From an uncultured Eubacteriales bacterium (GTDB taxonomy: Bacteria; Bacillota; Clostridia; Oscillospirales; Ruminococcaceae): a DNA stretch of 64,000 nt. Shown one piece after another: positions 53,533-63,103 of this stretch. The translations under genes and the position numbers were made by a program. Each line of letters starts with the position of its first letter. Positions within the stretch are counted from its first letter, which is position 1. The DNA lies in contig ONMZ01000006.1 in NCBI GenBank assembly GCA_900319075.1, positions 28,032 to 92,031 on the forward strand, written 5' to 3'. Under the pieces are notes generated by a model. That model saw only the letters and a program-made list of their open reading frames with translations. It was not told the origin of the DNA and searched no databases.

Positions 53533-53799
53533 TTACTTTGTAATATTGTCCACAACGTCGTTTGCGGTGCTGACCGTATCGTCAACGACCTTTTTGCCGC
53601 CGTCCGCAATGTCCTCAGCCATGCTTTGAGCACGATCCACAACGCTCTTTGAGGATCCGTCCTGCTCGCTGCTGTCCACAGAGCTTTCCCTTACTGAAGA
53701 AGGTGGGTTTGAATCCACGTTGTCGTTTCTTTCCGCACAGCCTGCAAAAACAGATGTGCAAACTGCCGCACCAAGTACAAATGCAAGTATTTTTTTCAT
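53533..53799 (-). CDS. Small lipoprotein of unknown function
   Basis: 88 residues. Signal peptide with lipobox VFAGC, Cys at about 20, then a Ser/Asp-rich, apparently unstructured stretch and a C-terminal amphipathic part (AQSMAEDIADGGKKVVDDTV) that could be a helix. No family is recognised. The ATG at 53799 is chosen for its 10-nt spacing from AAAGGA; the ATG three codons upstream is too close to it. Monocistronic with its own terminator. Confidence 0.75.
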   Translation of the reverse strand: MKKILAFVLGAAVCTSVFAGCAERNDNVDSNPPSSVRESSVDSSEQDGSSKSVVDRAQSMAEDIADGGKKVVDDTVSTANDVVDNITK

Positions 53800-53902
53800 A
53801 TATCTCATTTCCTTTCCGATAACGAATCGTTATTTGCCAAAATCCATTGACTAAGCTTATTATCTCACCCAAACCCAAGCTTATTCAGGAATTTTTTTCA
53901 AA

Positions 53903-53931
53903 TAAAAAAAGCGAGGGTAAATTGCCCTCGC
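53903..53931 (-). terminator. Terminator of the unknown membrane protein gene
   Basis: GCGAGGG / CCCTCGC stem with a 7-nt loop, then TTTTTTT on the minus strand. Confidence 0.9.
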
Positions 53932-53948
53932 CTGTTGGTTCACTATTT

Positions 53949-54812
53949 TTACTTGATACCGAGAAAATCGAAATACTGCTTTTTCGGCATTGTATTATCC
54001 GTAATTGTGGAATACCCTCGTTTTGCCCCCGGTGTAAGGGTGTAATAAACTCTGAGGTTGCCCTTGTCGTCCTTTTCCCAACCAAACTCCGGCACCGTGC
54101 CTCTTGTACCCTTGTTGGAAACTGTCTTTTCGATGCCCTTTTGTTTGAGGGTAAAGAATTTAAGCTCAACGTCCTGTCCGTAAGGAACAACGCAGATCTT
54201 TATTCTTCCCTTATCGTTGTCCTGAACATCGTAAAGGACGATCTTGTACTTTCCGTCCGGTGAGATTATATTATCGTCCTTTGTGAACTCCACCAGCTTA
54301 GCGAACTGCTGCCCCTTGTAAAGGTTGTAAACGTCCTCGTTTTCCTGTAAATTACGGTCAAGGGTAGTTTCCACGCTGGAGCCGCCAAAGAGCATCTTTA
54401 GCACGAAGAATCCCACAAGACCCAGCACATAAAGCAGCAGGTATATGGTGCCCAGCACCACCTTTGTGGTCTCCCGCACACCCGATGCGAAAAACATTAC
54501 CAGAGCCACCACGAAAGGCGGAACGATAAGTATCCAGTTGCCCCAGTTGAAAAGGATCAGGCAAAAGCAAACCGGCGGCAGCGCCACGCTGACCAGCTTT
54601 GTGATTACCTCCCGTCTTGAATAGACCATAAGGGTCATGAAAAGCACGCTTGCAATAAAATATATCACAAAGAACGAGACCTCTTTGCCCTCAACGAACT
54701 GGATATCATATATGAACGTGGCAAAAGTAAACATACATATAACGGCAAAATAGGCAAGGTTGAATATCGAGACTGCCCTTTTCACCCAAGGATTTGAAAT
54801 AAAGTCCTTCAT
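53949..54812 (-). CDS. Membrane protein of unknown function
   Basis: 287 residues. Residues 1-150 contain five hydrophobic helices; residues 150-287 form a soluble domain with DNLQ-type helix then beta strands (GKYKIVLYDVQDND, RIKICVVPYGQD, KGNLRVYYTLTPGAK). No family is recognised. AAGGAG lies 8 nt before the ATG. It is a single-gene unit. The 182 bp upstream (54813-54994) contain only two GC hairpins (54943-54963, 54977-54993). Confidence 0.75.
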   Translation of the reverse strand: MKDFISNPWVKRAVSIFNLAYFAVICMFTFATFIYDIQFVEGKEVSFFVIYFIASVLFMTLMVYSRREVITKLVSVALPPVCFCLILFNWGNWILIVPPFVVALVMFFASGVRETTKVVLGTIYLLLYVLGLVGFFVLKMLFGGSSVETTLDRNLQENEDVYNLYKGQQFAKLVEFTKDDNIISPDGKYKIVLYDVQDNDKGRIKICVVPYGQDVELKFFTLKQKGIEKTVSNKGTRGTVPEFGWEKDDKGNLRVYYTLTPGAKRGYSTITDNTMPKKQYFDFLGIK

Positions 54813-54994
54813 TTTACTGTCTCCTTTTTCAATACCGTGTTATTGAAAATCTTTATTTGTTTAATTTTGATCATGGGCTTATCGCCCAAAGGTATGTTAC
54901 CGTTTCTTATTTTATAACATATCTGCGAAAAAATCAAGTGCCGGGGCAATTTTTATTTTTGCCCGCCTTAAAGCTCCGGGGCATACTGCCCCTT

Positions 54995-56104
54995 TCAGCG
55001 CCCCGATGCAAGCTGTTCAAGCTCAGCAATTATGCTGTTTGAGACCAGCCAGCCCCTTGGTGTAAGGCATATTTTTTCCCCGTCAAAGCTGCAAAGCCCC
55101 GCCTTGGTGTAAAGCCCTGCCCTTTGCGCCACAGCCTCTGTCTGCGCCCCGAGCTGTTCAAGCCTTTCAAGGCTTATGCCCCTTTTGAGCCTCAGACCCA
55201 GCATTATGTACTCCTCAAGCCTGTCCGGCGACTCCTCGTCCACCACTATCGCCTGGGTGTCTTTGCGTATAAAGTCCTGTATGTCCCGTGGACAATGGTA
55301 TCTTTTTCCCCCGAAAAACGAGTATGCCGAGGGACCTATCCCTATATACTGTTCCCCTGTCCAGTATTTCATATTGTGCCCTGACTCAAATCCGTTTTTT
55401 GCGAAATTTGAGATCTCGTACTGCTCAAACCCGGCTTTTTCAAACTTTTCAGCCATACGAAGATACATTTCGCTGACGATCTCCTCCTCCGGGACACTGT
55501 TTCGTATTTTTTCACAGTCAAACCCTGTCCCCTGCTCTATCCTGAGCAGATAAGCGGAAATATGCTCTATCGGCAGCTCCGTCAAAGCGTCTGCCGTCTG
55601 TTCAAGACTTTCAAGGCTCTGTCCCGGGATCCCTGCCATAATGTCACAGGATATATTATCAAAACCCACGCTTACAGCGTCCCTGACCGTCATCTCAGCC
55701 CTTGAAAAGTCGTGCAGCCGTCCCAATGTCTCAAGCTCTTTCCTGTCCGAGGACTGAACGCCCACAGAAAGCCTGTTCACTCCTGCTTTGCGGTATCCCT
55801 CAAGCTTTTTTCTGTCCGCCGTGCAAGGGTTAACCTCAAGGGTGATCTCAGGCTCTGAAAGCTCAAACGCCCTTTGCGCTGCGTTAAGTATAGCCTCTGT
55901 CTGGGGCACCGAAAGCAGCGAGGGTGTGCCGCCCCCGAAATAAATGCTGTCCGCCTTTATCTCCTTGTCCGCCAAACTTTCAATGTTTCTCACAACAGCC
56001 TGAACATACCCCTGCACCGTATCCTTTTGGTACGCTGCCGAGTAAAAGTCGCAGTAGGGGCATTTTCTGGCACAGAAAGGAACATGGATATATATCCCCG
56101 TCAT
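54995..56104 (-). CDS. hemW: Radical SAM heme chaperone HemW
   Basis: 369 residues. The cluster motif is C-x3-C-x2-C followed by DF (CARKCPYCDFYSA), which fits HemW rather than HemN, whose motif has a fourth Cys. FGGGTPSLL, EVNPCTADRKKL and GVQSSDRKELETLGRLHD follow, then the C-terminal wing (LRLKRGISLERLEQLG). HemW transfers heme to membrane enzymes and lacks coproporphyrinogen oxidase activity. Its ATG overlaps the stop of the upstream gene (TAATG). Confidence 0.92.
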   Translation of the reverse strand: MTGIYIHVPFCARKCPYCDFYSAAYQKDTVQGYVQAVVRNIESLADKEIKADSIYFGGGTPSLLSVPQTEAILNAAQRAFELSEPEITLEVNPCTADRKKLEGYRKAGVNRLSVGVQSSDRKELETLGRLHDFSRAEMTVRDAVSVGFDNISCDIMAGIPGQSLESLEQTADALTELPIEHISAYLLRIEQGTGFDCEKIRNSVPEEEIVSEMYLRMAEKFEKAGFEQYEISNFAKNGFESGHNMKYWTGEQYIGIGPSAYSFFGGKRYHCPRDIQDFIRKDTQAIVVDEESPDRLEEYIMLGLRLKRGISLERLEQLGAQTEAVAQRAGLYTKAGLCSFDGEKICLTPRGWLVSNSIIAELEQLASGR

Positions 56105-56574
56105 TATTCCTCACCGTTTTCGCTGAAAGCGTTTTCAATATAGCTGCCTGTCTTTTCGCTGTTGGAGCGGAGCTTTTTTACCGCCCTGCTCACCCCTGCA
56201 CGGGCGATCCACACCATGAACATCAAAAGGAATATTATCCCCACAGCCCCGAGGAACCGAAGCTGTGCGCTCAGATCAAGCTGAAAATACTTTGACTTTT
56301 TCTCCAGCCACCCCTTGACTGCCGGGTGTATCACAAGATACAAGGGTATTGCCAGCACACCGCTGTACGCCGCCGTACAAACCATGCCCAGCATAGCCTC
56401 TCTGGCTTTTAAAGGGGAAAACTTCACCCCTGCAAAAATAACATATGCAGAAAAGATCCACAGCGCCGCATCCTTGGAAACGTTGGCATATATCTCGTAT
56501 ATCACCGGTATTACCCCTGCGCCGCATATCCCGAAAATAAGCGAATATTTCATCGCCTTTTTCATTTCCTCCAT
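56104..56574 (-). CDS. Small membrane protein of unknown function
   Basis: 156 residues with four hydrophobic helices (about 8-28, 36-52, 62-84, 108-130) and a charged C-terminal tail. No family is recognised. AAAGGAG lies 7 nt before the ATG. It overlaps hemW by one base and follows another small membrane protein gene, so the order lepA, two membrane proteins, hemW looks like one operon. Confidence 0.75.
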   Translation of the reverse strand: MEEMKKAMKYSLIFGICGAGVIPVIYEIYANVSKDAALWIFSAYVIFAGVKFSPLKAREAMLGMVCTAAYSGVLAIPLYLVIHPAVKGWLEKKSKYFQLDLSAQLRFLGAVGIIFLLMFMVWIARAGVSRAVKKLRSNSEKTGSYIENAFSENGEE

Positions 56575-56605
56575 TTTGTTCTCCTTTTTCCTTTTGGATA
56601 TGGTC

Positions 56606-57007
56606 TCAGATTATTCTTTTTATCACCAGTATCAAAATTATAATATTCACCAGACAAAACATCAGCGTAAACACCCTCAGCGTCGTTATATACATCTGTG
56701 AAGGGTAAACTCTGCTTCTTTCGATACCCTTTGCCCTTGCTATGATCGAGGTAAGGCTGAACCATCTGTAAAAAAGCCCCTTGCACAAAACCGCAAATGC
56801 CACCACCAGATCTGCCAGCGAGAAAATGATGCTTGACCTGTAATAAGCCTTATCCGCCGTCAAAGATTCCGGTGCAGCCATAAAGATCGCCCCAAGGGTT
56901 ATGGCAAATCCCAGCAGCAATATCCCCATGATAATATCGCTGCCGTTTGGCTTGAGCATTTTTTCCACCTGATCATTATAAAACTGTTTCTTTTTTTCCC
57001 TGCTCAT
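56606..57007 (-). CDS. Small membrane protein of unknown function
   Basis: 133 residues from the ATG at 57007, which has AAAGGG 6 nt upstream; longer starts would overlap lepA. Three hydrophobic helices (about 25-45, 58-78, 108-130). No family is recognised. The ribosome site lies 17 nt from the lepA stop. UAUGAAAGGGA there is complementary over 11 nt to the shared segment of the small RNAs at 43.8 and 44.2 kb, which may be chance because the segment resembles an anti-Shine-Dalgarno. Confidence 0.75.
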   Translation of the reverse strand: MSREKKKQFYNDQVEKMLKPNGSDIIMGILLLGFAITLGAIFMAAPESLTADKAYYRSSIIFSLADLVVAFAVLCKGLFYRWFSLTSIIARAKGIERSRVYPSQMYITTLRVFTLMFCLVNIIILILVIKRII

Positions 57008-57023
57008 AACTTTCCCTTTCATA

Positions 57024-58826
57024 TCATTCATCAAGCTTCAGCACCGACATAAATGCCTCCTGGGGCACCGCCACCGAGCCGAGCTGTCTCATACGCTTTT
57101 TACCTTCCTTTTGCTTTTCAAGCAGCTTTTTCTTTCTGGTTATATCTCCTCCATAGCACTTTGCAAGTACGTCCTTTCGCAGGGCCTTTATGGTTTCTCT
57201 TGCGATTATCTTTCCTCCGATAGCTGCCTGAACAGGAACCTCGAAAAGCTGGCGAGGGATATTTTCCTTCAGCTTTTCCGTAAGCCTTCTGCCACGGGAA
57301 TATGCCTTTTCCTCATGGACGATAAAGGAAAGTGCGTCCACTATCTCCCCGTTGAGGAGCACATCCAGCTTTACCAGCTTTGAAGGCTCGTATCCCTTCA
57401 TCTCGTAATCAAACGAAGCGTAGCCCTTTGTCTTGGATTTAAGGGCGTCGAAGAAATCGTAAACTATCTCGTTAAGGGGGAGGATATAGTGCAGATCCAC
57501 CCTGTTCGTGTCAATGTATTTCATATCCTTGAAAGTGCCCCGCCTGTCCTGACAAAGCTCCATGATGTTGCCCACAAACTCACTTGGGGTATAGATATGG
57601 GCATTGACCACCGGCTCCTGTGCCGATGCGATAAGCCCCGGGTCGGGGTAATTTGTGGGGTTATATATCATCACCGTCTCGCCGCTTGTGAGAGTTACCT
57701 TGTAAGTTACGCTGGGAGCGGTAGTTATAAGGTCAAGATTATATTCCCTTTCAAGCCTCTCCTGGATAATTTCCATATGCAAAAGCCCCAGAAAGCCGCA
57801 TCTGAACCCAAAACCGAGAGCCACCGAAGTCTCCGGCTCAAAAGAAAGGGAAGCGTCGTTGAGCAAAAGCTTTTCCAAAGCGTCACGCAGATCCCCGTAC
57901 TTTGACCCGTCCGCAGGGTATATACCGCAGTAGACCATAGGGTTTACCTTCTTGTAGCCCGGCAAAGCCTCTGCACAAGGGTCGTTTGCATTTGTGACCG
58001 TGTCGCCCACACGGGTATCACCGATGTCCTTTATGGAAGCGGCGATGTAACCCACATCTCCCGCATGGAGCTCTCCCACAGGCACAAGATCCTTTGCGCC
58101 CATATATCCTATCTCCACCGTCTGGAACTGAGCACCCGTTGCCATAAGGCGAATGGTGTCCCCCACCTTTATATGTCCGTCCTTCACACGGCAGTAGATT
58201 ATAACTCCCTTATACTGGTCGTAGTAGCTGTCAAAGATAAGCGCCTTCAAAGGAGCATTGTCGTCCCCTTTCGGAGCCGGTATGTCCGTAACCACCCTTT
58301 CAAGCACCTCTTTAATGTTCGTGCCCATTTTTGCGGAGATCCTCGGAGCGTCCATCGCAGGTATCCCGATAATATTTTCCACCTCGCTGCAAGCCCTATC
58401 CGGGTCTGCGCTTGGCAGGTCTATCTTGTTTATTACCGGCACCACCTCAAGGTCATTTTCTATTGCAAGGTATGTGTTTGCCAGCGTCTGCGCCTCGATA
58501 CCCTGTGAAGCGTCAACAATAAGTATCGCCCCCTCACAGGCTACCAGCGAGCGTGACACCTCGTAGTTGAAGTCCACGTGACCCGGGGTGTCGATAAGGT
58601 TAAAAACATAATCCTCCCCGTCGTCGGCATGGTATTTCAGCCGTACAGCACGGGCTTTTATGGTTATGCCCCTTTCCCGCTCGATATCCATGTTATCCAG
58701 CAGCTGATCCTCCATCTCCCGCAGCTCCACCGAATCGGTAAGTTCCAATATCCTGTCTGCAAGGGTGGATTTTCCGTGGTCTATATGTGCGATTATGCAA
58801 AAATTTCTTATCCTGTTCTGATCCAT
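57024..58826 (-). CDS. lepA: Elongation factor 4 (LepA)
   Basis: 600 residues, exactly the usual length. GTPase motifs [29 protein letters not shown] and [10 protein letters not shown] are intact, followed by EF-G-like domains and the LepA-specific C-terminus ([37 protein letters not shown]). It back-translocates stalled ribosomes. The ATG at 58826 has GAAAGGA 8 nt upstream. Confidence 0.97.
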   Translation of the reverse strand: MDQNRIRNFCIIAHIDHGKSTLADRILELTDSVELREMEDQLLDNMDIERERGITIKARAVRLKYHADDGEDYVFNLIDTPGHVDFNYEVSRSLVACEGAILIVDASQGIEAQTLANTYLAIENDLEVVPVINKIDLPSADPDRACSEVENIIGIPAMDAPRISAKMGTNIKEVLERVVTDIPAPKGDDNAPLKALIFDSYYDQYKGVIIYCRVKDGHIKVGDTIRLMATGAQFQTVEIGYMGAKDLVPVGELHAGDVGYIAASIKDIGDTRVGDTVTNANDPCAEALPGYKKVNPMVYCGIYPADGSKYGDLRDALEKLLLNDASLSFEPETSVALGFGFRCGFLGLLHMEIIQERLEREYNLDLITTAPSVTYKVTLTSGETVMIYNPTNYPDPGLIASAQEPVVNAHIYTPSEFVGNIMELCQDRRGTFKDMKYIDTNRVDLHYILPLNEIVYDFFDALKSKTKGYASFDYEMKGYEPSKLVKLDVLLNGEIVDALSFIVHEEKAYSRGRRLTEKLKENIPRQLFEVPVQAAIGGKIIARETIKALRKDVLAKCYGGDITRKKKLLEKQKEGKKRMRQLGSVAVPQEAFMSVLKLDE

Positions 58827-58911
58827 TGAAACTATCCTTTCAAAACAACAGCCCACTATTCCATATTAGCACATTATACCATATCATTAGTATATTGTCA
58901 AACAAAACCCC

Positions 58912-58953
58912 AAAAAAAGTATACCCTTTGCACCGTGACTGCAAAAGGTATAC
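58912..58953 (-). terminator. Terminator of degV
   Basis: 14-bp stem GTATACC.TTTGCA / TGCAAA.GGTATAC with a 7-nt loop, then TTTTTTT on the minus strand. Confidence 0.92.
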
Positions 58954-58964
58954 CAAAAAGCTTT

Positions 58965-59837
58965 TTATCTTTCCTCGCCCATAAAGAATAATGCCAGTGT
59001 GCCGGGGCCGGAATGTGATCCGATGACCGTTCCCGTGTAGCATATCTTCACCTCGGTCTGTTTGCCAAAGCGCTCCTTAACAAGGCGTTCCACATACTCT
59101 GCGTCCTTTATGGCATCTCCGTGGCAGATCATAACCACCGGGTTCTCCCAGCCGCCCACTCTTTCCTCCATCATGTCCACAAGCTTGTTCAGGGACTGAT
59201 TTCTGCCCCTTACCTTTCCAAGGGGTATAAGATGCCCGTCGTTGTCAACGTGCAAAAGAGGCTTTATGCCCAAAAGTGTGCCGGCAAATGCTGCCGTTGC
59301 GCTGACTCTGCCGCCTCTGCGGAGAAATTTAAGATCGTCTACCGTGAAAACATGGCAAAGATGCAGCTTTGTTGCCTCGATCCACTTGGCAAGCTCATCA
59401 ATGTCCATTCCGCTTTTCTTCTTTTCATCGGCTTTGTAAAGCAGCAGCCCTTCTCCCGTTGATGCACACAGAGAATCAATACAGATTATCTTTGCCTGTG
59501 GATATTTTTCCATAAGATTGTCCCTTGCGATACATGAGCTGTTGTAGCTTCCGCTGAGCCCCGAGGAAAATCCCATATACAAAATGTCGTACCCTGCCTG
59601 GATCTCTTTTTCAAACACTTCCTCGTAAGTGGAAGGAGGTATCTGCGCCGTCTTTGACACCGCACCCTCACGCAGTTTTTTATAAAAAGTCTCCATTGAC
59701 ATATCGCCGTCACAGTAAGTCTTTCCGTTCATCTCAAAGGAAAGCTTTACAATGCTCACATCCATCTCACGCAGCAAGTCCTCCGAAAGGTCAGCTGTGG
59801 AATCCGAATAAAGCTTGTAAGGTCTGTTTTCAGCCAT
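58965..59837 (-). CDS. DegV family fatty-acid-binding protein
   Basis: 290 residues. DegV landmarks are LYSDSTADLSEDLL at the N-terminus, TAQIPPSTYEEVFE, LYMGFSSGLSGSYNS, and VDDLKFLRRGGRVSATAAFAG. Such proteins (FakB-like) bind a fatty acid and present it to the FakA kinase for phosphorylation. No fakA is adjacent. The ATG at 59837 has GGGAG about 10 nt upstream. Confidence 0.92.
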   Translation of the reverse strand: MAENRPYKLYSDSTADLSEDLLREMDVSIVKLSFEMNGKTYCDGDMSMETFYKKLREGAVSKTAQIPPSTYEEVFEKEIQAGYDILYMGFSSGLSGSYNSSCIARDNLMEKYPQAKIICIDSLCASTGEGLLLYKADEKKKSGMDIDELAKWIEATKLHLCHVFTVDDLKFLRRGGRVSATAAFAGTLLGIKPLLHVDNDGHLIPLGKVRGRNQSLNKLVDMMEERVGGWENPVVMICHGDAIKDAEYVERLVKERFGKQTEVKICYTGTVIGSHSGPGTLALFFMGEER

Positions 59838-59963
59838 TTGCAACACGCTCCCACCTGTTTATTTTCGTATATATCTTACTAATTATAACATAGTAAAGAG
59901 CTGTTGTCACTTATTTTCCCACGAAAAAAGTAAATTTTTTGTTAACATACCCTGCGGTCGTTC

Positions 59964-62309
59964 CTAAGCACCGTTTGCCACAGTCTCCCCCTGATCCAGG
60001 CAGAACCTGCCTTTTTGCTTATCTGTGGTAAGGTATACCCTGTCTGCCTGATCTGAAAGAAGCCCCGTGCTGATAACGTCCTCTATCTGTCCCCTTACCG
60101 TCTTTCTGACCTCTCTTGCCGAGCCGCCGTTTTTCAAAGCAAGCTCCGCCGTATATTCAACAACGCTCCTGTCGTATCTCATCTCATGCCCCATTTCCCT
60201 GAGCCGCAAAGCCAGTGCATCAAGCTCGATCTGTGCCACCTTTTCAAGCTCACTGCGTCCCAGATCTTCAAAAACTATGACCCTGTCTATCCTGCCCAGA
60301 AGCTCCGGCGACATAAATTTTTCCAGTTCCTTTTTAAGCTCTCCCCCTGTGTCCTGCTGCCTGTGGGAAAATCCCACGCCCTTTCTCATGGCAAGTTCCT
60401 TTACCCCCGCATTTGAGGTCATTATCAGCAAAACGTTTGCAAAGCTCACCCTTCTTGCGCTGCTGTCCGTAAGCTCTCCCTCTTCAAGGATCTGCAAAAG
60501 CAGGTTGAAAATATCCGGGTGCGCCTTTTCTATCTCGTCCAGCAAGACCAGGCTGTAAGGTCTGTTTTTCACCCTTGCGGTAAGCTGTCCCCCCTGCTCA
60601 AAGCCCACATATCCCGGAGGGGCACCTATAAGCTTTGAAACGCTGTGCCGCTCCATATATTCGGACATATCCAGCCTTATAAGCGCCTTTTCGTCCCCGA
60701 AAAACTCCCTTGCAAGCTCCTTGGCAAGAAGGCTTTTGCCTACCCCCGTAGAGCCGAGAAAAATAAAGCTTCCCATGGGTCTTGCCGGATCCTTCAGCCC
60801 GGCGCAGCATCTTTTCAAAGCGCTGCATAAAGCCTCCACCGCCCTGCTTTGCCCCACAACACGCCGGCTCAGCACCTTTTCAAGCCGCTGTATCCGCTGC
60901 ATCTCGTCCCGGGGACCCTTGGTACAGTCTATACCCGTCCACCTTGTTACCACCTGATCCACGTCGTCTGTGCTTATGCTGATCCTGCGCTTTCCCGCTT
61001 TGCCCGTTACAAGGGAAATGTACTTTTGTCTGTCTATCCGTCCGTTTATATAATCCTCAAAAGCCGAGCCTTCCACCGCCCGTGCCCCACGGCTGTCTGC
61101 GTTTATTACCGCACAGGCGCAGGCCTCGTCAAGGACATCTATCGCCTTGTCGGGGAAAGCTCTGCCGGTTATATATCTTGCCGAAAGCTCCACCGTGCGC
61201 TTTATCACCTCCTGCGGTATGCTTACCCCGTGGTGCTGCTCGTAGCGCTGCTTCAAACCGGTGAGTATCTGTGCTGTCTGCTCTGTGTCCGGCTCGCCTA
61301 TGATGACCTTCTGGAAGCGTCTGTCCATTGCGCTGTCCTTTTCCACCCTGCTGCGGTATTCTTCAAAGGTAGTCGCACCTATGATCTGTACGCCCCTTCG
61401 TGCAAGTCCCGGCTTTAAAATGTTTGCCGCATCTATGGCGCCCTCTGCCGCACCTGCACCCATGATGTTGTGCATCTCGTCAATGAACAAAATACAGTTG
61501 CCTGCCTTTTCCGCCTCAGAAAGGCACTCTTTCAGCCTCTCCTCAAAGTCCCCCCTGTACTTTGCCCCTGCCAGCAAAAGAGTTATGTCAAGAGCAAATA
61601 TCCGCCTGCCGCAAAGAATATCCGGCACCTCGCCGTTTGTCATGCGCCATGCCAGACCCTCTACCACAGCGGTCTTTCCCACTCCTGCCTCTCCCACAAG
61701 ACAGGGGTTGTTTTTTGTGCGCCTGCAAAGTATCTCCGTAATGCGTCTTATCTCCTTGTCACGGCACAGCACCGGGTCAAATTCCTGACAGTTTCTGTGT
61801 CCCGTAAGCTCCCTTGAGTATTTCTCCAAAGCCTTGAGCTTCACATCGCTTTTTGCCGCCGCCTTTAAAAGATCCGCCGAGGAACACTCCCTGCATATAA
61901 GCTCCGGCTTGACTCCGCAATCGGTAATTATCCTGTATGCGCTGCAATGCCTGTTGGCAGCCATAGCCCCAAGGATATATTCCGTTCCCGTCTTGTCCTC
62001 TCTGAAAAGCCGTGCGGTACGAATTGCGCTTTGTATAACGCTTTTTGCGTTTGCAGTCATATCTGCTGTCCCCACCCTGCAAGGTGTCCCCCTGCCGATA
62101 GTCCTGACGATCTGCGTCTGGATCACCGACGGCAGCAGACTGAACTTTAAAAGCACCGCACTTGCCGCACACCTGTCAAGGCTTGCCGCCCCAAGCAGCA
62201 GGTGTTCTGTGCCCACATATGTGTGACCTAATTCTCCTGCCGCAATGACAGCCTGTTTAATAAGCCTCTGCCCCTCTTTGGTGAACTCTTCGGTCTCAAA
62301 CTTATCCAT
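59964..62309 (-). CDS. ClpC-like Hsp100 ATPase (ClpP partner) with short middle domain
   Basis: 781 residues. Clp N repeats (to about 140), NBD1 with GEAGVGKTAVVE near 205 and LFIDEMHNIMGAG, a short middle region of about 40 residues, NBD2 with GSTGVGKSLLAKEL near 520, and VGF in a loop near 645, the tripeptide that ClpC uses to dock on ClpP. ClpB lacks this loop. It should unfold proteins for degradation. Unlike classical ClpC it stands alone: no ctsR, mcsA or mcsB. The ATG at 62309 is a choice; its ribosome site is poor. Confidence 0.88.
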   Translation of the reverse strand: MDKFETEEFTKEGQRLIKQAVIAAGELGHTYVGTEHLLLGAASLDRCAASAVLLKFSLLPSVIQTQIVRTIGRGTPCRVGTADMTANAKSVIQSAIRTARLFREDKTGTEYILGAMAANRHCSAYRIITDCGVKPELICRECSSADLLKAAAKSDVKLKALEKYSRELTGHRNCQEFDPVLCRDKEIRRITEILCRRTKNNPCLVGEAGVGKTAVVEGLAWRMTNGEVPDILCGRRIFALDITLLLAGAKYRGDFEERLKECLSEAEKAGNCILFIDEMHNIMGAGAAEGAIDAANILKPGLARRGVQIIGATTFEEYRSRVEKDSAMDRRFQKVIIGEPDTEQTAQILTGLKQRYEQHHGVSIPQEVIKRTVELSARYITGRAFPDKAIDVLDEACACAVINADSRGARAVEGSAFEDYINGRIDRQKYISLVTGKAGKRRISISTDDVDQVVTRWTGIDCTKGPRDEMQRIQRLEKVLSRRVVGQSRAVEALCSALKRCCAGLKDPARPMGSFIFLGSTGVGKSLLAKELAREFFGDEKALIRLDMSEYMERHSVSKLIGAPPGYVGFEQGGQLTARVKNRPYSLVLLDEIEKAHPDIFNLLLQILEEGELTDSSARRVSFANVLLIMTSNAGVKELAMRKGVGFSHRQQDTGGELKKELEKFMSPELLGRIDRVIVFEDLGRSELEKVAQIELDALALRLREMGHEMRYDRSVVEYTAELALKNGGSAREVRKTVRGQIEDVISTGLLSDQADRVYLTTDKQKGRFCLDQGETVANGA

Positions 62310-62492
62310 ATATGTTCCACGCCCTTTCTGATCTTTCGCTTTACCGCTTTTGCTTTTCAAAAAGTATTGACCGCAAAAAGGAGTTTTATACTCCTGCGCC
62401 CCCCTCAGGGGCAGTATACTTTATGTTATGCAAAGGACAAAATCCACTTTCACAAAATTCCCATAAAGCCGGTTTTCAAATGCCTGTCATGC

Positions 62493-62521
62493 TTGACACC
62501 CTGTGAGAAAGATGTTATAAT
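62493..62521 (+). promoter_or_regulatory. Promoter of the paralogous pair
   Basis: -35 TTGACA, 17-bp spacer, -10 TATAAT. The 130 bp before it hold a GGAGT-TTTAT-ACTCC hairpin and a CCCC-TCA-GGGG hairpin near 62380-62415, perhaps belonging to the divergent clpC-like promoter region. Confidence 0.8.
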
Positions 62522-62574
62522 TTGTGTATCTTTGGAGGGTAAACGCAGGAAAAATGATCGAGGGGGATCAACGA

Positions 62575-63054
62575 ATGTTTGCATTTGAAACCTATCAGGG
62601 CGCAATAAACTGTTTCGCCCAGCTCAATTACGTCGGGCAGAATAACTGCATTTTCTATGCGACCAATGCCGTTCCTACCTCAGCACTTATGTTCGGCGCA
62701 GTCGGCGGAGCTGTTTATGGCGCATCAATAGCAGCCAACAACAGAAACTGGGCAGCCTATCTGCTCAACGTGAACGAAATGGGCTTTGGAATCCTTCCGT
62801 TGGAAAGCACAAAGGGTCTTGGCATCAAGCCAGAAAATCTTGCACCGAGATTTGACCAGTTTTTCTACATTCCTTATCAGCAGCTTGCGTCCGTAACAGT
62901 CAAAAAATACACCATCGGTTCATCGATAAAGCACCTTATCATCGAGATAGCCAACGCACCGAAATTTGACCTTCTTGTGCAAGTCAAGGAAAACAAAATG
63001 CCGTATCACCAGGGCTGTTTCAAAGCGTTCTGCGATTTTTACCAAAGAAAATAA
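62575..63054 (+). CDS. Unknown protein, first of a tandem paralogous pair
   Basis: 159 residues. I do not recognise the family. It aligns along its whole length with the next gene: FETYQGAINCF, YVGQNNCIFYAT, then an insert with a Gly/Ala hydrophobic stretch (FGAVGGAVYGASIAA), then GFGILPL, FDQFFYIPYQQLASV, SIKHLIIEIANAPKFDLLV and a C-terminal FKAFCDFY. Alternating strands plus a final helix would fit a PH-like fold, but this is only a guess. No signal peptide. The ATG at 62575 matches the start of its paralogue and has GAGGGGGA 6 nt upstream. Confidence 0.7.
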   Translation: MFAFETYQGAINCFAQLNYVGQNNCIFYATNAVPTSALMFGAVGGAVYGASIAANNRNWAAYLLNVNEMGFGILPLESTKGLGIKPENLAPRFDQFFYIPYQQLASVTVKKYTIGSSIKHLIIEIANAPKFDLLVQVKENKMPYHQGCFKAFCDFYQRK

Positions 63055-63103
63055 ACGATCATAAAAGCGCAAATGCCGCTTAAAAAACAGGGGATAATAT
63101 AAA

